Positions 36,795 to 48,316 are shown, counted from the stretch's first letter. The stretch is DNA of 64,000 nucleotides from Apiotrichum sp. Y4204 (GCA_025531455.1 JAMYHL010000004.1:372001-436000); one strand, 5' to 3'. The notes: a model not told the origin generated them from the sequence alone. Made by a program: numbers and translations.

Positions 36795-38065
36795 AAGAAC
36801 AGACAACGTCGGTTCATTGAACAAAATTTCCATTATTTGCGCCCCTACTCGCCCGGGATGAGCCGTGGGCAGCCGGTTTTACGGCGGGTGTCGACGGTCA
36901 TTCCGATGGGCATGGATGTGAACACATGGTTCTGTATTGGACATCCATGAACTAGGGAAGATGCTGTCTTCGGTCGTGAGCAAGGGTTGAGGGATGTCTG
37001 CGCGTGTCTTCATGTTGACAATGGGGATGAAGGCGATGCAGTTCGCATCGCAGTGCAAAGACGCTAGATCGAAAAGCGGGAATTGGCGTGACCCCAAAGA
37101 TTCTCCGGAATGGCCTCCCTGGTCGACTGGAAGCCTGTTCTTTGTCCTGCAAGAGCGTGTTGTGTCGGGGTGTAACTCCAGTGAGCAAAAAAGACAGTCT
37201 CTGGATTCCAGGAGTCTCAAGCCACTTGGAGCACTTGGAGCAATTGTGCTCCAATATTGCAAGCCGACGTGCGATCATCACACAGTATCGGAGATCCGAC
37301 GCCACCTCGGTCTGTCGATCCTTTGCGCGCTCGGGCGGTGATCGACCGCGCCATTGGTGTCATAGGCGCGCTGTACCAGTACTTTGGAATCACTCATTAC
37401 TCAGTCATTCGGAATTGCGCAGCTTCCACGACCTTGGCTGCATTCTGAATTCAACAAACGACCACAGATGGTTTTCGCAACGTCAAGTGGTCCGACTTAC
37501 ATTGTCGCCGATCGTCATTCATACTTTTGACTCACGCTGAACATTGACTGATCATGTAGCTCTCTCCTGACGTCTCCTCGCTTTAATATCATACTATGTT
37601 GAGAGCACTGTTCCTCAGCATTAGCCCCCGAAGGTGGTTGCGCTACGGCGTCGGCGACACATTGCCGCCGGTGCCCATAACGGCAGATAGCGAGCCACAC
37701 CTTAGATATGACTAGAACAGGTATAGTTCGGCGCATCGCAAGTGGGCAGCTCCTGTGTATTTTATCGCGCTGATCGCTTGTTGGAATACACTAAGACGAT
37801 TGTGTACCAACCAGATATCAGAGCAACTACCGGCGGTTAGACTGTACGCTAACATCGTTGCTCACACCCAAAAAGATCAATGTCGCGCTTATAAAACCCA
37901 CTACTCGTCTAACTGGTGGTGCGGTGGGCGGCGCTAGCAAGGAGCATCCAACGATGACCATGCATCTTATGCTTGCGCATGCCACGATGTGTGCTCTGAC
38001 TAGCTATCCAGTCGCTGAGACGTGCACATCTCTACTGGCTTGAGGCGCTTAAAGCCCTCTAACAG

Positions 38066-40907
38066 TCATTCCCTGGGTCGGTCCTTCCAGTACCACACGG
38101 GGCCGTTGGGTGAATCCCTATGCCTCACACACTCGGTCCAAATCTGGTATTTTTCAGCTATTAATCTTGTTTCCCAGTGCTAGCGAGCATCATTTCTGGC
38201 AGTTGATAACCACTTACCCCTAAGAAGCCTCTACGACTGAGCCGTCCCCCGATCTGCACGCCCTCAATCTTCCATCTGTCCTCATCTGAGTACCTGACGA
38301 TAATACTCCAGCGCAGTTCTGGGGGATTGTCGGTGGTAAGGCGCGCGACGCCTCGAGTAAACGATGCAGAATCCAGAGTCTCCAGCTCGAGCATCTCCTG
38401 ATCTGCAAGACGACCCACGCCGTGAAAGTAGACGGGGGGTAGGCGCGTGCTGTATGGGAGATGTGTATCCAGTGGGGCGAGTTTAATCTGCCGCCCAGAC
38501 AACGCGGAGTAGGCGGCCGACGCAGCGTCGGGATCATGCGATACTGAGAGGCTCAGTTCTGTGCTCTCGCTCACAGCCTCCATGTAGTGTTCGAGGTCGA
38601 GATCCAGACTGTGGCGTCCATCAAGGTCCTCAGGGTGGTTCAGAGCGCGCCAATCCATGAAACTGAGCAGTCAGCGGCGTCGACGGGAAGTCGGAATGGG
38701 TTCGCAAGGTACAGGAACAACTGCCCAGGTTTTACAGGCACAGGCGTAAACTCAAATCTAAATCCTTCGGATGAGGGCACGACAACGTAACAGTTGCCGC
38801 GATTGGGGTATGTATTTCGTTGATGACTACGTGTGATGGTGTTTGAGATCCCCAGTTGGCGGCCCCCAATCCAACGTTGTTGTGACGCCTCACCCATCAT
38901 TATTCGGACTTGACGATGATCCATCATGGTCATCGCCGTAACAACCCTCTTGGCCCCATCTGGACATCGATACTCACTTCAAGAAGGCATAGCAACTGAA
39001 CCATTCTCCGGCAGCGCCAGCCCAGTCCCACACCTCGTTTGGGCCTAGGTTTGCTGGCCGGGTGATATCGCGGAATCCCATGCCGCGGGCAGCATCAACA
39101 TCAATTGAAAAGTCTCTTGGGCCGAACCCGAAATCATTATTGGCCACAATCTCCTCTCTGTTACAAGCTGCGGTCAGAGGCTATAGGAATCAGCCGACAT
39201 TACTTACCCATGATTGTAGTGATGGCATTGAGCAGGTGCCAATCGACTGAGCCGTCAGGATTAAAAGGACCATAGTCATTATCTGCCCGATAGTGCCTTG
39301 CACCGTACACCAGTTCTCGGAAAAACCCTCGATATGCTCCATATCGGTTCAGGCCCCGGAATGGGTAAGTGCGGAGAGAGTTCCATTGCGCGAGCCGCGC
39401 GTTTCCTGTCACCAGATGAGTTCCGGTTGACCCCCGAGGTGGACGAGAATGAAGAGGAACATATGGTGCTTCCACGGTGGTGATTCCACTCTGTCCAGTA
39501 CTTGCGCTTGCCACAGCGGAAGACATATTTTGAGCGACAGAGTCTGCCCCAGGTCGTCCTCTGGGAGTGCGCCGATGCTCATAAGAGGTAATGTTCGTAA
39601 CACAGTCGAGATACAGATCCCGGAAGTTGATGTGATTAAAGATATCGCCGAGGAATTCACCGTTCACCGTTCGCGACACGCACTCGCCCGCTTCCAGATC
39701 GTGACCCGGCATGTCATGGTAGATATCAGACATGGTGTCGCAGATAAGGTCAACATGTTCATGAAGGTCTGGTACCTGCAGCAGTGAGCGTCTGCAGCGC
39801 CGCAACATCCACAACATAAAAAGCATGGGATGGAAGCAGCGCACGGACGAGCTAGGGCGCCGCTCGGATCGCCAGAAAACACAGAGCGAGACAGACTCTG
39901 TACCAGCCATCTCGGCAGTTGGTCCCCAGCATCGGCCAGTCGGTCCCCAGCACCGGAGTGACCGTTCGCCGCAGACCGTCCCGAATACGAGCCCATTCTG
40001 ATCTCGACCGCAAAACTCACGAGGAAGGAGCGGCGGGCATACACCAGTACTTCTCCGACGTCCAGGGTGTTGTCAGAGGCTGTGGGCAAGGGCCAATCAG
40101 CAGTACGCAGAGTAGCCAGCTGTTCGCGCATCTGCGATTCACGTATTGGCCTCTCCACAGCCACCTTAGGTGACAAGGGGAACAGACGTCGAAGGCGAAC
40201 CCGATCCTGCACCCGTTTGCGCCAGTCGATCTCGTCGTTGCGCCGCGTGCCTCCGCCGGCGGTTCGCGGGTCGTTCCACTCAACCAGTAGCAGGTCTCGC
40301 CACAGAGCGGTGTCAGGATTCTGGCGTTAGTCTGTCGTATCACGACATGGACCAAGAAGCGCCGGGCGCAGCACGAGTGCGAGCGCAAACGCGAAGGCGC
40401 CGCCACACCCGTAGTGGAGAAGAGTACGGGCACGATTGCATGGCCCGAAGTGCAAAAGATGCCCAATACCGTGCGGTTGGGGGCAAATGGGGTTGTCGTG
40501 ACCACAGCCTCATACCTGGCCCGACGCTCAAGTCTGGCAGTCGGGCGTCAGGTGCGGCCGGACCCTTCTCGACTCAGGTTTAGAATACGGAGACGGGACG
40601 AAATTCGCCAGGAGTATTTGGAGGAGCATGCACTCACGTCGTATACAAAGGCATGCAGGCCGCAGCACACCGCCGCGAGAGGGGCGAGCGCTTCAGGCTG
40701 CCTGAAGCCGACGTGGAAGAGGATTTTGTGAAGGAGCTGGGTGTAAGCACCGACTGTATGGGAATAAATGTCCTCTTAACGCACCTCTACTGGCAGACGG
40801 AGCAGACTGCTCTCTCGTAGCGTGTCATTTGGCTGTTGTTGGCTTGTCGGGCTGTCTATTTGGGCAGGTGCTGCCGGTTGTGAGGGGTTGGAACTCGGCG
40901 ACGTCAT
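38066..40907 (-). CDS. F-box-like protein with agaricomycete-type C-terminal domain (paralogue 1)
   Basis: Likely adaptor of an SCF ubiquitin ligase or a related uncharacterised family. Exons 40907-40781, 40753-40638, 40320-40021, 39775-39208, 39167-38978, 38946-38713, 38662-38218 and 38143-38066 give 685 aa with all phases consistent. The N-terminal F-box-like segment (~35-100) reads LLRLPVEVLGAYTQLLHKIL, then AAVCCGLHAFVYD and DTALWRDLLLVEWNDP. The C-terminal half has WDWAGAAGEW, PPVYFHGVG, GVARLTTDNPPELRWSIIVR, EGVQIGGRLSRRGFLG, and in the last small exon WTECVRHRDSPNGPVWYW. These motifs match a family expanded in agaricomycetes; its function is unknown to me. Weak points are the 31-bp intron 38977-38947 and the 317-bp intron 40637-40321. 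If either is wrong the gene may be decayed. The next gene upstream is a diverged tandem copy. Confidence 0.68.
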
Positions 40908-41319
40908 TGATTCCGGGGGTGCGCGCCGCGACTGTGAATCGGCCAGAAGGCGTGAGTCAGAGGCTTTGGACCTGTCGCCTGTTCCAGCAGCCCTCTCTGA
41001 TATGTAAAAGGTCAGAAGTAACGGTAAACGATTTAAGAGAGTTGAAGACTGAAGCACGACTATTGTCGTCACATTCGCGCCCGAATCTCTCGGGCCTGGT
41101 GGAGGTTGTTTGGGTGGAGGTCAGTGCACGGCACAAACAACAATGACACCCGTCGCTCTAACCCCCAAAAGTGGTCGCGCTGTGTGTTCGCAACAATTTC
41201 CTGTCACTGCTTTCACCACACTTTCCTACAGACAAGTACAGGCTACAGTTCCGACAGTGCATTGTGCTCCATCTGGTTACTCACTACACGCTCCCGTCAC
41301 ACATCTCCCGCCTCAAGCT
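40908..41319. other. Spacer between the tandem F-box paralogues
   Basis: This ~410-bp spacer must carry the promoter of paralogue 1 and the 3' end of paralogue 2. No further gene is seen. The frame of paralogue 1 stays open upstream to 41072, so its start could lie up to 55 codons earlier. Confidence 0.45.
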
Positions 41320-44300
41320 TCAAGAACCAGCACGGGTACACATTCGGAACTTTTTCAACCACTGCCTGTCGATGAACACTCCCCACTGAAGAATCCCCGC
41401 CTGACTCCACAAGCTCAGCGAACGGGTCGGGCGCTAGTGATTGATAAGAGGATGCCACCTATGCTGTTAGAATTGGCCCTCTCATGAAAGCCGGCCCGCG
41501 AAATACTTACCCCCATCGCCCCGCGCGGTGACATGCAGCCACCAAGTTGAATGCCCTCGAAGATTTTTTCGTCGCGAAGGGTGGCATTATTGTAGAATAT
41601 GATCTTGATTCGAACCTCGGGAGGTTCATCCGTGGTAAGGCGAGCAATTCCACGGATATAGTAATTCACTTGGTCGGCGCTGTTGGACTGTCGGGATCCG
41701 TGAAAATAGAGCGGAGGACGAGCGTTTGACCATGGCAGGGCCGTCTCCAGGGACCCAAGGTCATGCGGCGCTTCGACCTGATTGTTGGGGAATAAGACCG
41801 CAGCAATCTCTTCCTTCCTGCAAGGTGCCAACTGGACCCAATCCCAGGATTCAAGAAGGGGTGACGCCGCCTTTGACGGGTATGTTCCCATGGCAATATG
41901 CCACAGTCCACTGATGTTGGCCCAATCCGACACGGTATCTGGTAGGGCATCGGGACTGGGAACGGGCAATACCGGCTTGGGGAGGGGGAGGATCCCCAGG
42001 GCACGCCTCATGTCTCCGATGTAGTGACCACTGTCCACAAAGTGACGAGCAAGCGGCACTGGGCATCAGCTTAGTTCAGTCTCGAAGGGGCCTCACCGAG
42101 GATTGTGACAATGGCCCAAACATCATCCCAAACGACTTTTCCGTCCAAATCAATTTGGGGGACAGGTAGGAGCTGCTCGCATACCGCTCTCGTCGGCCTG
42201 CTCGGCCAGCTCATGGTTGCCGAACCCAGATACAGACAAAAGACCTGCGACAGGAGTCGAGTGGTGCAGGAGAACTCAGCTGAGATCACGTTCTCCGACA
42301 TGAGACGCCACATGTTCTTGAACGGCTGAGACGTGACCACATGCTCGAGAGTGTTGTGGGATTTTCCCGGGGGCAGCTCGTAATGTAACTTCACCAGGTT
42401 CCTGCAAACAAAGTCGACCTCGTCCTGGTGCTGACGACGGCAATGATAAAGGTCATCGTGAGTGTTAAAGAAGGCGTAAGGATCGGTATCGGAGAAGACA
42501 GGGTGGTGGGAGTCTAATTTGTGAGAGTTAGGTGTCTTCACCGTCAGTACTTAACACAAATAGCTGAACGTACGGTCTCCGCCCAACGCTCTTTGGCAAG
42601 AGAAATGTGAAGCGCCATGTCGTGAGAACAATTTCGGCGGCGCGCGTTCATTGAGAAAGGACAGCGGCTGAGTAGATGAACCTGCGAAGGCGCCAGTTTC
42701 TCCTTCACACAGTACAGCAGAGCATGACGCCATTCTGAGGCTGGTGTTTCCTCCTCCCAGGACCGATTCAGAATTGCACCAACGGCGTCCAGCTAGAGTT
42801 CAGTTGCAGAGCTCATACGTAGGCTTTACATACTGTCAAGTGAAAGTGGGCCGCAGGTTTGTGCTTGAACAGGTCCAGGAATGGCTGAAGCTTCTCGACC
42901 GGGACGTGGTGAAAAATCATGCTCATCACCTGCCTGTGAGCTCAGTGCGAGGAGGTGGAGTACACACCTTACGAGGGAGAACCTCAGCCCAATCACGTCC
43001 CGACCACTGCTTCAAAGGTGTTTCCGGTACAGGTACTCCATTTGAGGGAGAAATTTGGTCATCAGAACAGATCTCACAATAATGGTTGATGATGCTACCT
43101 GCTGCCAGGGGACTTTTGGGCGAGGAATTCGGTTCGTCAGAACAGATCTCATGGCAATGATTGATGATGCTGCTTGCTTCCACGGGACAGTTCTCATCAA
43201 CGGACCTGGGCGGTGTAACTCGAGACTGGACTTGTTGAGATTCACTCTTGTCTAAGGAAGCAGTTTTCGGCTTAAACATGTCCAAATAGAAGGGCGGAAG
43301 GTTAGAATCGCGCTCCCTGGAGATTCTTACTGCCTCATACGGCCCCACATAGGGTCCGGTAGATGTAGCCGGCGCTTCGTAGCTGTTCTCAAGCCATTCC
43401 TCTTTTCCTTCATCACTGTACGCTTCACTTGGCGGTACAGGGGATAGTGAAGGGAATGTGTAGACGGTATGGTCAATAAGCGAACCAGTACTGTTCTGGG
43501 AAAGGTTGCGCCGGTGGGAAAGTCGATTTGGGGATGAAATGATTTCGTTCGCTGTCGCCCAGTCGGCACCGGGAGGAGCATGAAACGATATTGGGCCGCG
43601 CCTAGACGAGCGACGTGTACGGGAAGAGGTGCTTCGTGACCTGGTGGACTGGGTTGCATCCTCCACGGCGGCCGTAGAAGCCATGGTGTCGCAAGATCTA
43701 CGCTCTCTATTCGAACAAGTCGATTGTGTTTCTTCGATAGGCGTAGAGTCACTGTCTCGTGAAGGAAAGTCGGCTCTGCCTCGCGGGGAAGACGCTGCAG
43801 AGCTATATGACCAAGTTTTCTGCCATTGATCACGGCCACGTCGGAGTGTCTTGACGGATGACGGAGATGTGGGGACAACTCGAGCAGACCCTAGGGGTTT
43901 GCGGGTGTCTGTGGACATTATGAGAGAATGCCGACTAAGTGAAGACTGATGGCCACCATTGTGAGATTGCTGCGATGCAGACCCATACGAAACCGTGCGT
44001 TTGTGCCAAGCTTGAGACCGCGTCGGGGTTGTCGGGCCTTCAAGAAAGGTATCATTGGAGGCGGATCGGAGGTGTCTGCCGCCGAGAGACGATCCAGAAC
44101 GTGGTATGATTCGAAAGTCAATCTTTGACAGCTCGGAGTCATCGTCTCCAGACGCTAGGTAAGCAAGGGATGAGTCGACCTGTTGACTGTCCGTGATTCT
44201 TGATGGTTTATTCAAGTCCTCCTTGTAAGCTCTGTCCGAGTTGTCCGAGTTTGAGTCTCCCGTGGAAATCGATAGGCCTTGCGGCGTAGGAGAACGATAC

Positions 44301-45478
44301 TTCGGAGTTGCGGGTTTGTGAAAGCTGATCCGCCCTTGGTCTTCCACTGACGTGTGGTTCCTCAGCGAGGCGATGGACTGGACTCTCTTACACCTAGCCA
44401 GAAATGCCTTTGCACTTGACATACCGACAGGTTCTGAAGCGGAAGCGTCGGGTACAGCAATATCCTCCCACGAGAACTCGTGATCCTTCTCTATGAGATG
44501 TTCTTGGCGCGTTGTCTGTGGCATTGCACTCTCCAACGGGGAACTTGTCTGCTCATCGCCTTTTTCCAGAAACATTTGCGTTTTTGAGGTATCCTTTGAG
44601 CTGCCAGAGCTGAAGTTCTCAGGTGCATGTAGTTGCCGTCTCAGCTTTTCATCAGTCGTTGGCCACGAAGGGTCTTGCTCGAAAGGCACGGCCGAGAAAG
44701 ATTGATATCCGACATTGTTTTCACTTTGTGGCAATTGAGGTAGGGGTTTCGAAACCGACGAGGATGAGGAGGACGTGAGAGATCCCTGTCGCAAAGGTAG
44801 ACTGCGGGAGCGGCTGTCCTGGGTTGCACTTGGTATACGCTTGCGAGGCGCTCGCATCATGGACGAAAAGATTGATGGGGTTGGGAAGGCGATTGGTGAG
44901 GGAAGGCTAAGGGGACTCAAGGGAGGGGAGTTCGGAACGGCTGTCGGAATACCTTTCCGCAGGGAAAGTGCCGGCACTCGAGATCGGAGTCGCCCTCCCG
45001 GACGTGGAATACTCGACTGCGGGATAGGAATGCCAGAGACCGTTGGCGTTGGGGTTGGTATGATGGGCGGACTCGTCGGTATTGGCGGCATTTGCGTGGT
45101 TTCACGAGCCTTAGTGGTGGACTCTGTGAGGGAGATGTTTCTCTTCGGGAGGGGAATTCCAGTAGGGAGCTCTGGAAGGTCAAAACCAACGGCGGGGAAA
45201 AGCTTTGGGTTGTAGCGAGGCCCCGGGGCGGAGGTCGAACGACTGCGAGGCTTTCCCGGGGTGACGGTGGTGGTTACTTCGGGAAGTTCCGCCTCGGTTG
45301 GGTTGAAGAAACGCATCGACGTCCGGGGACCCAGACGGCTGCGCAGGAGTGGTGCACTTGCATCCGAAGTGTCGATGGAACCGAGAGTTATCGCACGACG
45401 GGAAGGAAGCTTGTTCGAAAGAGCCGACGGTAACTGTTGCCTACCAATGCTCCTCTCTCGTTTTGGCGGTTGCTCCAT
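41320..45478 (-). CDS. F-box-like protein (paralogue 2) with long disordered N-terminal extension
   Basis: I prefer one gene of 1302 aa: exons 45478-42968, 42929-42834, 42792-42570, 42513-42097, 42058-41511 and a doubtful last exon 41433-41320. Residues 1-837 are Ser/Pro/Arg-rich and disordered. They end with two copies of S-I-I-N-H-x-x-E-I-C-S-D (770-783, 795-808), encoded by a 75-bp DNA duplication. The next exon completes an F-box: VLPRK joined to VMSMIFHHVPVEKLQPFL. Then come DAVGAILNRSWEEE, VVWDDVWAIVTIL, PPLYFHGSRQ, YIRGIARLTTDEPPEVRIKII and FEGIQLGGCMSPRG, all aligning with paralogue 1. The alternative is two genes: the long exon reading to a TGA at 42928-42926 and a second gene starting at the overlapping ATG (42926). 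Zero spacing on one strand makes that unlikely. The final WYW exon seen in paralogue 1 was not found. Confidence 0.65.
43056..43173. repeat. 75-bp tandem duplication inside a coding exon
   Basis: The segments around 43056-43098 and 43131-43173 share a near-identical core (CAGAACAGATCTCA followed by AATG-TTGATGATGCT) at an exact 75-bp offset, 25 codons. On the - strand they encode the two SIINH-x-x-EICSD copies. Confidence 0.8.
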
Positions 45479-45489
45479 CAGTGGGAAGC

Positions 45490-45910
45490 TGTAATGGGCG
45501 TGATCGACTTGAATGAGGCGATGGCCAAAAGGGATAGATAGGGTAGGGACGAGAGGGTGAGAGAGTGAGAGTAAGAAGCAGTTGAAGGAGAATGTAGGAA
45601 ACGGAAAAGCAAGTAAGAAGATAAGAAGCAAAGGAAGACAGGATGCCAAAGGAATGAGGACAAGGGACCGAGGGATGGACGTTGAGAAGGAGAGAGCGTC
45701 TTAAAGCGTAGGAAGCGTATAGACAGCGCTACACCGCGATTACAACGGGCGAGCGCAAAGAGGAATCGACAAGGAACAAAGAGAATGAATGTGGACGTGG
45801 AAGACAAGCAAAAGCTGAAGAGCTGAAGAGGAAGGAGAAGAATGAAGAGAGACAATGAAGAGGAAGAAGACGAAGACAAAGTGGTGAATGGGAAAGGAAG
45901 GCGAAATAGA
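45490..45910 (-). promoter_or_regulatory. CT-rich (- strand) leader/promoter of the long F-box gene
   Basis: The + strand is GA-rich throughout (GAGAGAGTGAGAG, GAAGAGGAAGGAGAAG), so the - strand is a CT-rich tract 10-430 nt upstream of the ATG at 45478. The frame also stays open upstream to 45649, but that sequence is CT-rich leader rather than conserved protein. Confidence 0.45.
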
Positions 45911-46031
45911 GACGAAGTGTTCAGTAAACAGCCCATGACTTGGCACCATTGGACTGGGCTCAACGCACTCAGCGGAATATTGTAAACATTGAGAAGCTAT
46001 TCGACCTGCGACGAGAGGCACTATCTGCCGT

Positions 46032-46085
46032 AGTGGCAGCACCAGAAGCAGTGGCAGCACCAGAAGCAGTGGCAGCACCAGAAGC
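46032..46085. repeat. Tandem repeat, 3 x 18 bp
   Basis: Three identical copies of AGTGGCAGCACCAGAAGC occur head to tail. In one frame of the - strand it would read as Ala/Ser/Thr/Gly repeats, but no gene supports that frame. Confidence 0.9.
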
Positions 46086-46407
46086 ACGATTAGTGCCGTC
46101 GGCAGATGACGCAAGATGACCAATACACAGGCGCTGGACGCTAGAAGCAGGGTAATAGGGTAAGAACGCAGGATTGGCAGGGCGTGGCACAGATCACAAC
46201 GATCGACACGAGCCCAGTCATGCATCGTCCCCGGCAATGGTTGGCGAAGCTCTGTTCCGATCGTTCAGATGGTTCAGGAGAGGCCAGGATTCAGACTGTC
46301 CACTCACATCACGTCCATTATTGGGATGGATCATGGAGACAAAGTCTCTTGCCCAGAGAACAGGAAAACATGTCAGTATCTAGTCAGTAGTTAGTGATGT
46401 GAATGAT

Positions 46408-46491
46408 GTCGCCTGCTAGTCGCCTGCTCGTCGCATGCTCGTCGCCTGCTCGTCGTGCTCGCGTCGTCCTCGACCTCGACCTCGACCTCGA
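46408..46491. repeat. Compound tandem repeat, 4 x 11 bp then 4 x 6 bp
   Basis: Four near-identical GTCGCCTGCTC units (46408-46451) are followed after a 16-bp bridge by four CCTCGA units (46468-46491). Confidence 0.85.
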
Positions 46492-46884
46492 CCGTCGTCA
46501 CCGACGCCGCGCGATAGGGAGCTTGGGTACAGTTGTCGTACATTCAGATATCCGATGCTAAGGAGGAGGTATGGGACGTATGTAATGCAGTAATACTACG
46601 CGGATACGCGGCGGGGGATGGAATGGGATGAGACAGCCCGAGAACGCGTCGCGGCCATAAACCGAGACGACGATCCAGGAGCTATCGACTGATGTGCAAT
46701 TGCAGATGACGGAGGTGGGTGCGTGGTTCTGGTGCATGTGCTAGTGGCAGTGAGCGCTGCTCCACTCCACAAATGCGATGCGTTATGTGACTTGAACTGG
46801 GACTGGCTGTATTCGGAAACAGCCGGCTTATCGGGAGTGCGGGCTTATGCTGAGGACTCGCGATGAAGATGGATCGATAGAAAT

Positions 46885-48198
46885 CTACTCGGTGCGCTCG
46901 TTGAGGTTGACGAGCAGGGTCTGGAGGCACCGTTTGGTGACGAGGTCACCCTTGAGGAGGGCAGCAAAAGTACCATCGCGTAGGGGTTCCGGGAGGCAGG
47001 CGCGGAGGGCCTCACGAGCTCTGGTGCACGTCAGTAACAGATCGGAATTGACAAGACATGGAGCCTCAATGCGAGGCACTCACCGAGGGTTGTCGCTCAT
47101 GCGGAGGTAGCAGCGTACTACGTGCTTGAGGAGGCGGACGGCCTGGGTCTCCACAAGGGCTTGGACCATGTTGGAGAGGACGGCGCCAACGGCGTAGAAG
47201 CGCTCGTATGTCTGGCAGATGTACTGCAGGCCGAGGTCATCGAGAAGAATCTTCTGGACAATGAAGATCGCGACCGTCTTCGACAGCTCGGACCCTGTCT
47301 CCATGATGCGTAGACACAGAGGGATAATTTCGGTCGAGAGGAGGAAGTTGATAACGTCCGAGTTGTCGTTCTGCTTAACCAGAGCACCGATAACGCCCAG
47401 AGACGTCAGGCGGAGGTACTCGAAAGGACGCGTTTTGCTCGTGGTGTTGAGGAACGGGTAGAGGAAGAGGGGGATATGGGCGTTGAGGAAGAGGCTGCGG
47501 GTTTCCGAGTGGCTCGCAACACACTGAAGAAGGGCTAACGCGTTGCAGACGCGATTCGACGCATGTGCTGTAAGAACGGGTGGTGACAGCGCGGGATATA
47601 CGTTGACGATCTCGAGGAGCAGAGACGACATGATTCCTGGACTGTCAGAAACGGCCACAACCAAGTGAACAAAGAGGATTTGTTAGTGCTGATGGAAATC
47701 AAACCTCAACCAAGGTCGACGGTTTCACTCTCACTCTGCCACCTTTCCCCACCACACAAGACTCACCAAAGCCGCCCCAGAGCACGAGCGCGAGGTCCTC
47801 GTACATTTCGCGCTTCTTGCTGAGCTCAAGCAACGCCGTCTCACGCGTGTCGGGGTCTAGCAACTCCGTGATGAGAAGGTAGATCTTCTCCTCCTCCGAG
47901 CCGGCCGGTGGTGCGGTACCGTTGGGCAGAAGCAGGAGCTTGCCGGTTCCCTGCGCGGGCGTGGATGTTCCCGGGACGCCGGTCGGCGGGAAAGGAGTGT
48001 TAGATGAGTTGTTGAGCGACGACGCCGCGGATGGTGTGCCGTTCGGGTTCACGCCCGGGTGCGAGTGGCCGGTCTGCGGGGGTGGGGGGTTGTTGAGATG
48101 CTGGGCGAGGTTGTTGAGGATCAGCGGCGCCTGGGTGCCGCCTGAGCCGCCACTCCCGCCCATCGACTGCTGCTGCTGTTGTTGCTGCTGTTGCTGCT

Positions 48199-48229
<31 letters not shown>

Positions 48230-48316
48230 TTGCTGCTGCGCCTGCTGGAGCGCAGAAGCGCGCGACGACATGTCGCCGCCCTGCGCGTACCCAGCGTACC
48301 CACGGCCGCCGAACAT
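46885..48316 (-). CDS. CAF40: CCR4-NOT complex subunit CNOT9 / Caf40 / Rcd1
   Basis: Armadillo-repeat subunit of the CCR4-NOT deadenylase complex, acting in mRNA decay and transcription. Exons 48316-47767, 47636-47084 and 47020-46885 give 412 aa. The conserved core (~130-412) is almost textbook: [166 protein letters not shown]. The N-terminal ~125 residues are disordered and carry 24 consecutive Gln (27-50) encoded by mixed CAG/CAA codons, followed by Gly/Ser and Asn/Pro stretches. It is on the same strand as its neighbours but has its own ~1-kb spacers. Confidence 0.96.

Larger units (their letters stand above)
27930..38065. other. 10.1-kb gene-free region upstream of the C2H2 gene
   Basis: No frame shows a domain or supports a multi-exon protein, and I found no transposon signature. 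The left neighbour starts here and the right neighbour (F-box gene) ends here, both on the - strand, so the region can act as 5' DNA for the C2H2 gene only. Contents I can point to are a G13 run near 28949, A-rich runs at 29223-29260, a perfect inverted repeat at 34373-34404 and a degenerate GGGAATGA repeat at 36696-36794. It most likely holds long-range regulatory DNA and/or non-coding RNA. Confidence 0.5.
45911..46884. other. Spacer between the long F-box gene and CNOT9, with tandem repeats
   Basis: No gene is seen. It contains an 18-bp tandem repeat (46032-46085) and an 11-bp plus 6-bp repeat cluster (46408-46491). Confidence 0.5.

Noticed and set aside
40342..40620. Possible extra exon (AVVTTTPFAPN...) in F-box paralogue 1
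   Set aside because: It can be opened with a tatgag acceptor, but its best donor leaves weak protein with no family similarity. A single longer intron joins FVYD to NPDTALW, as in relatives.
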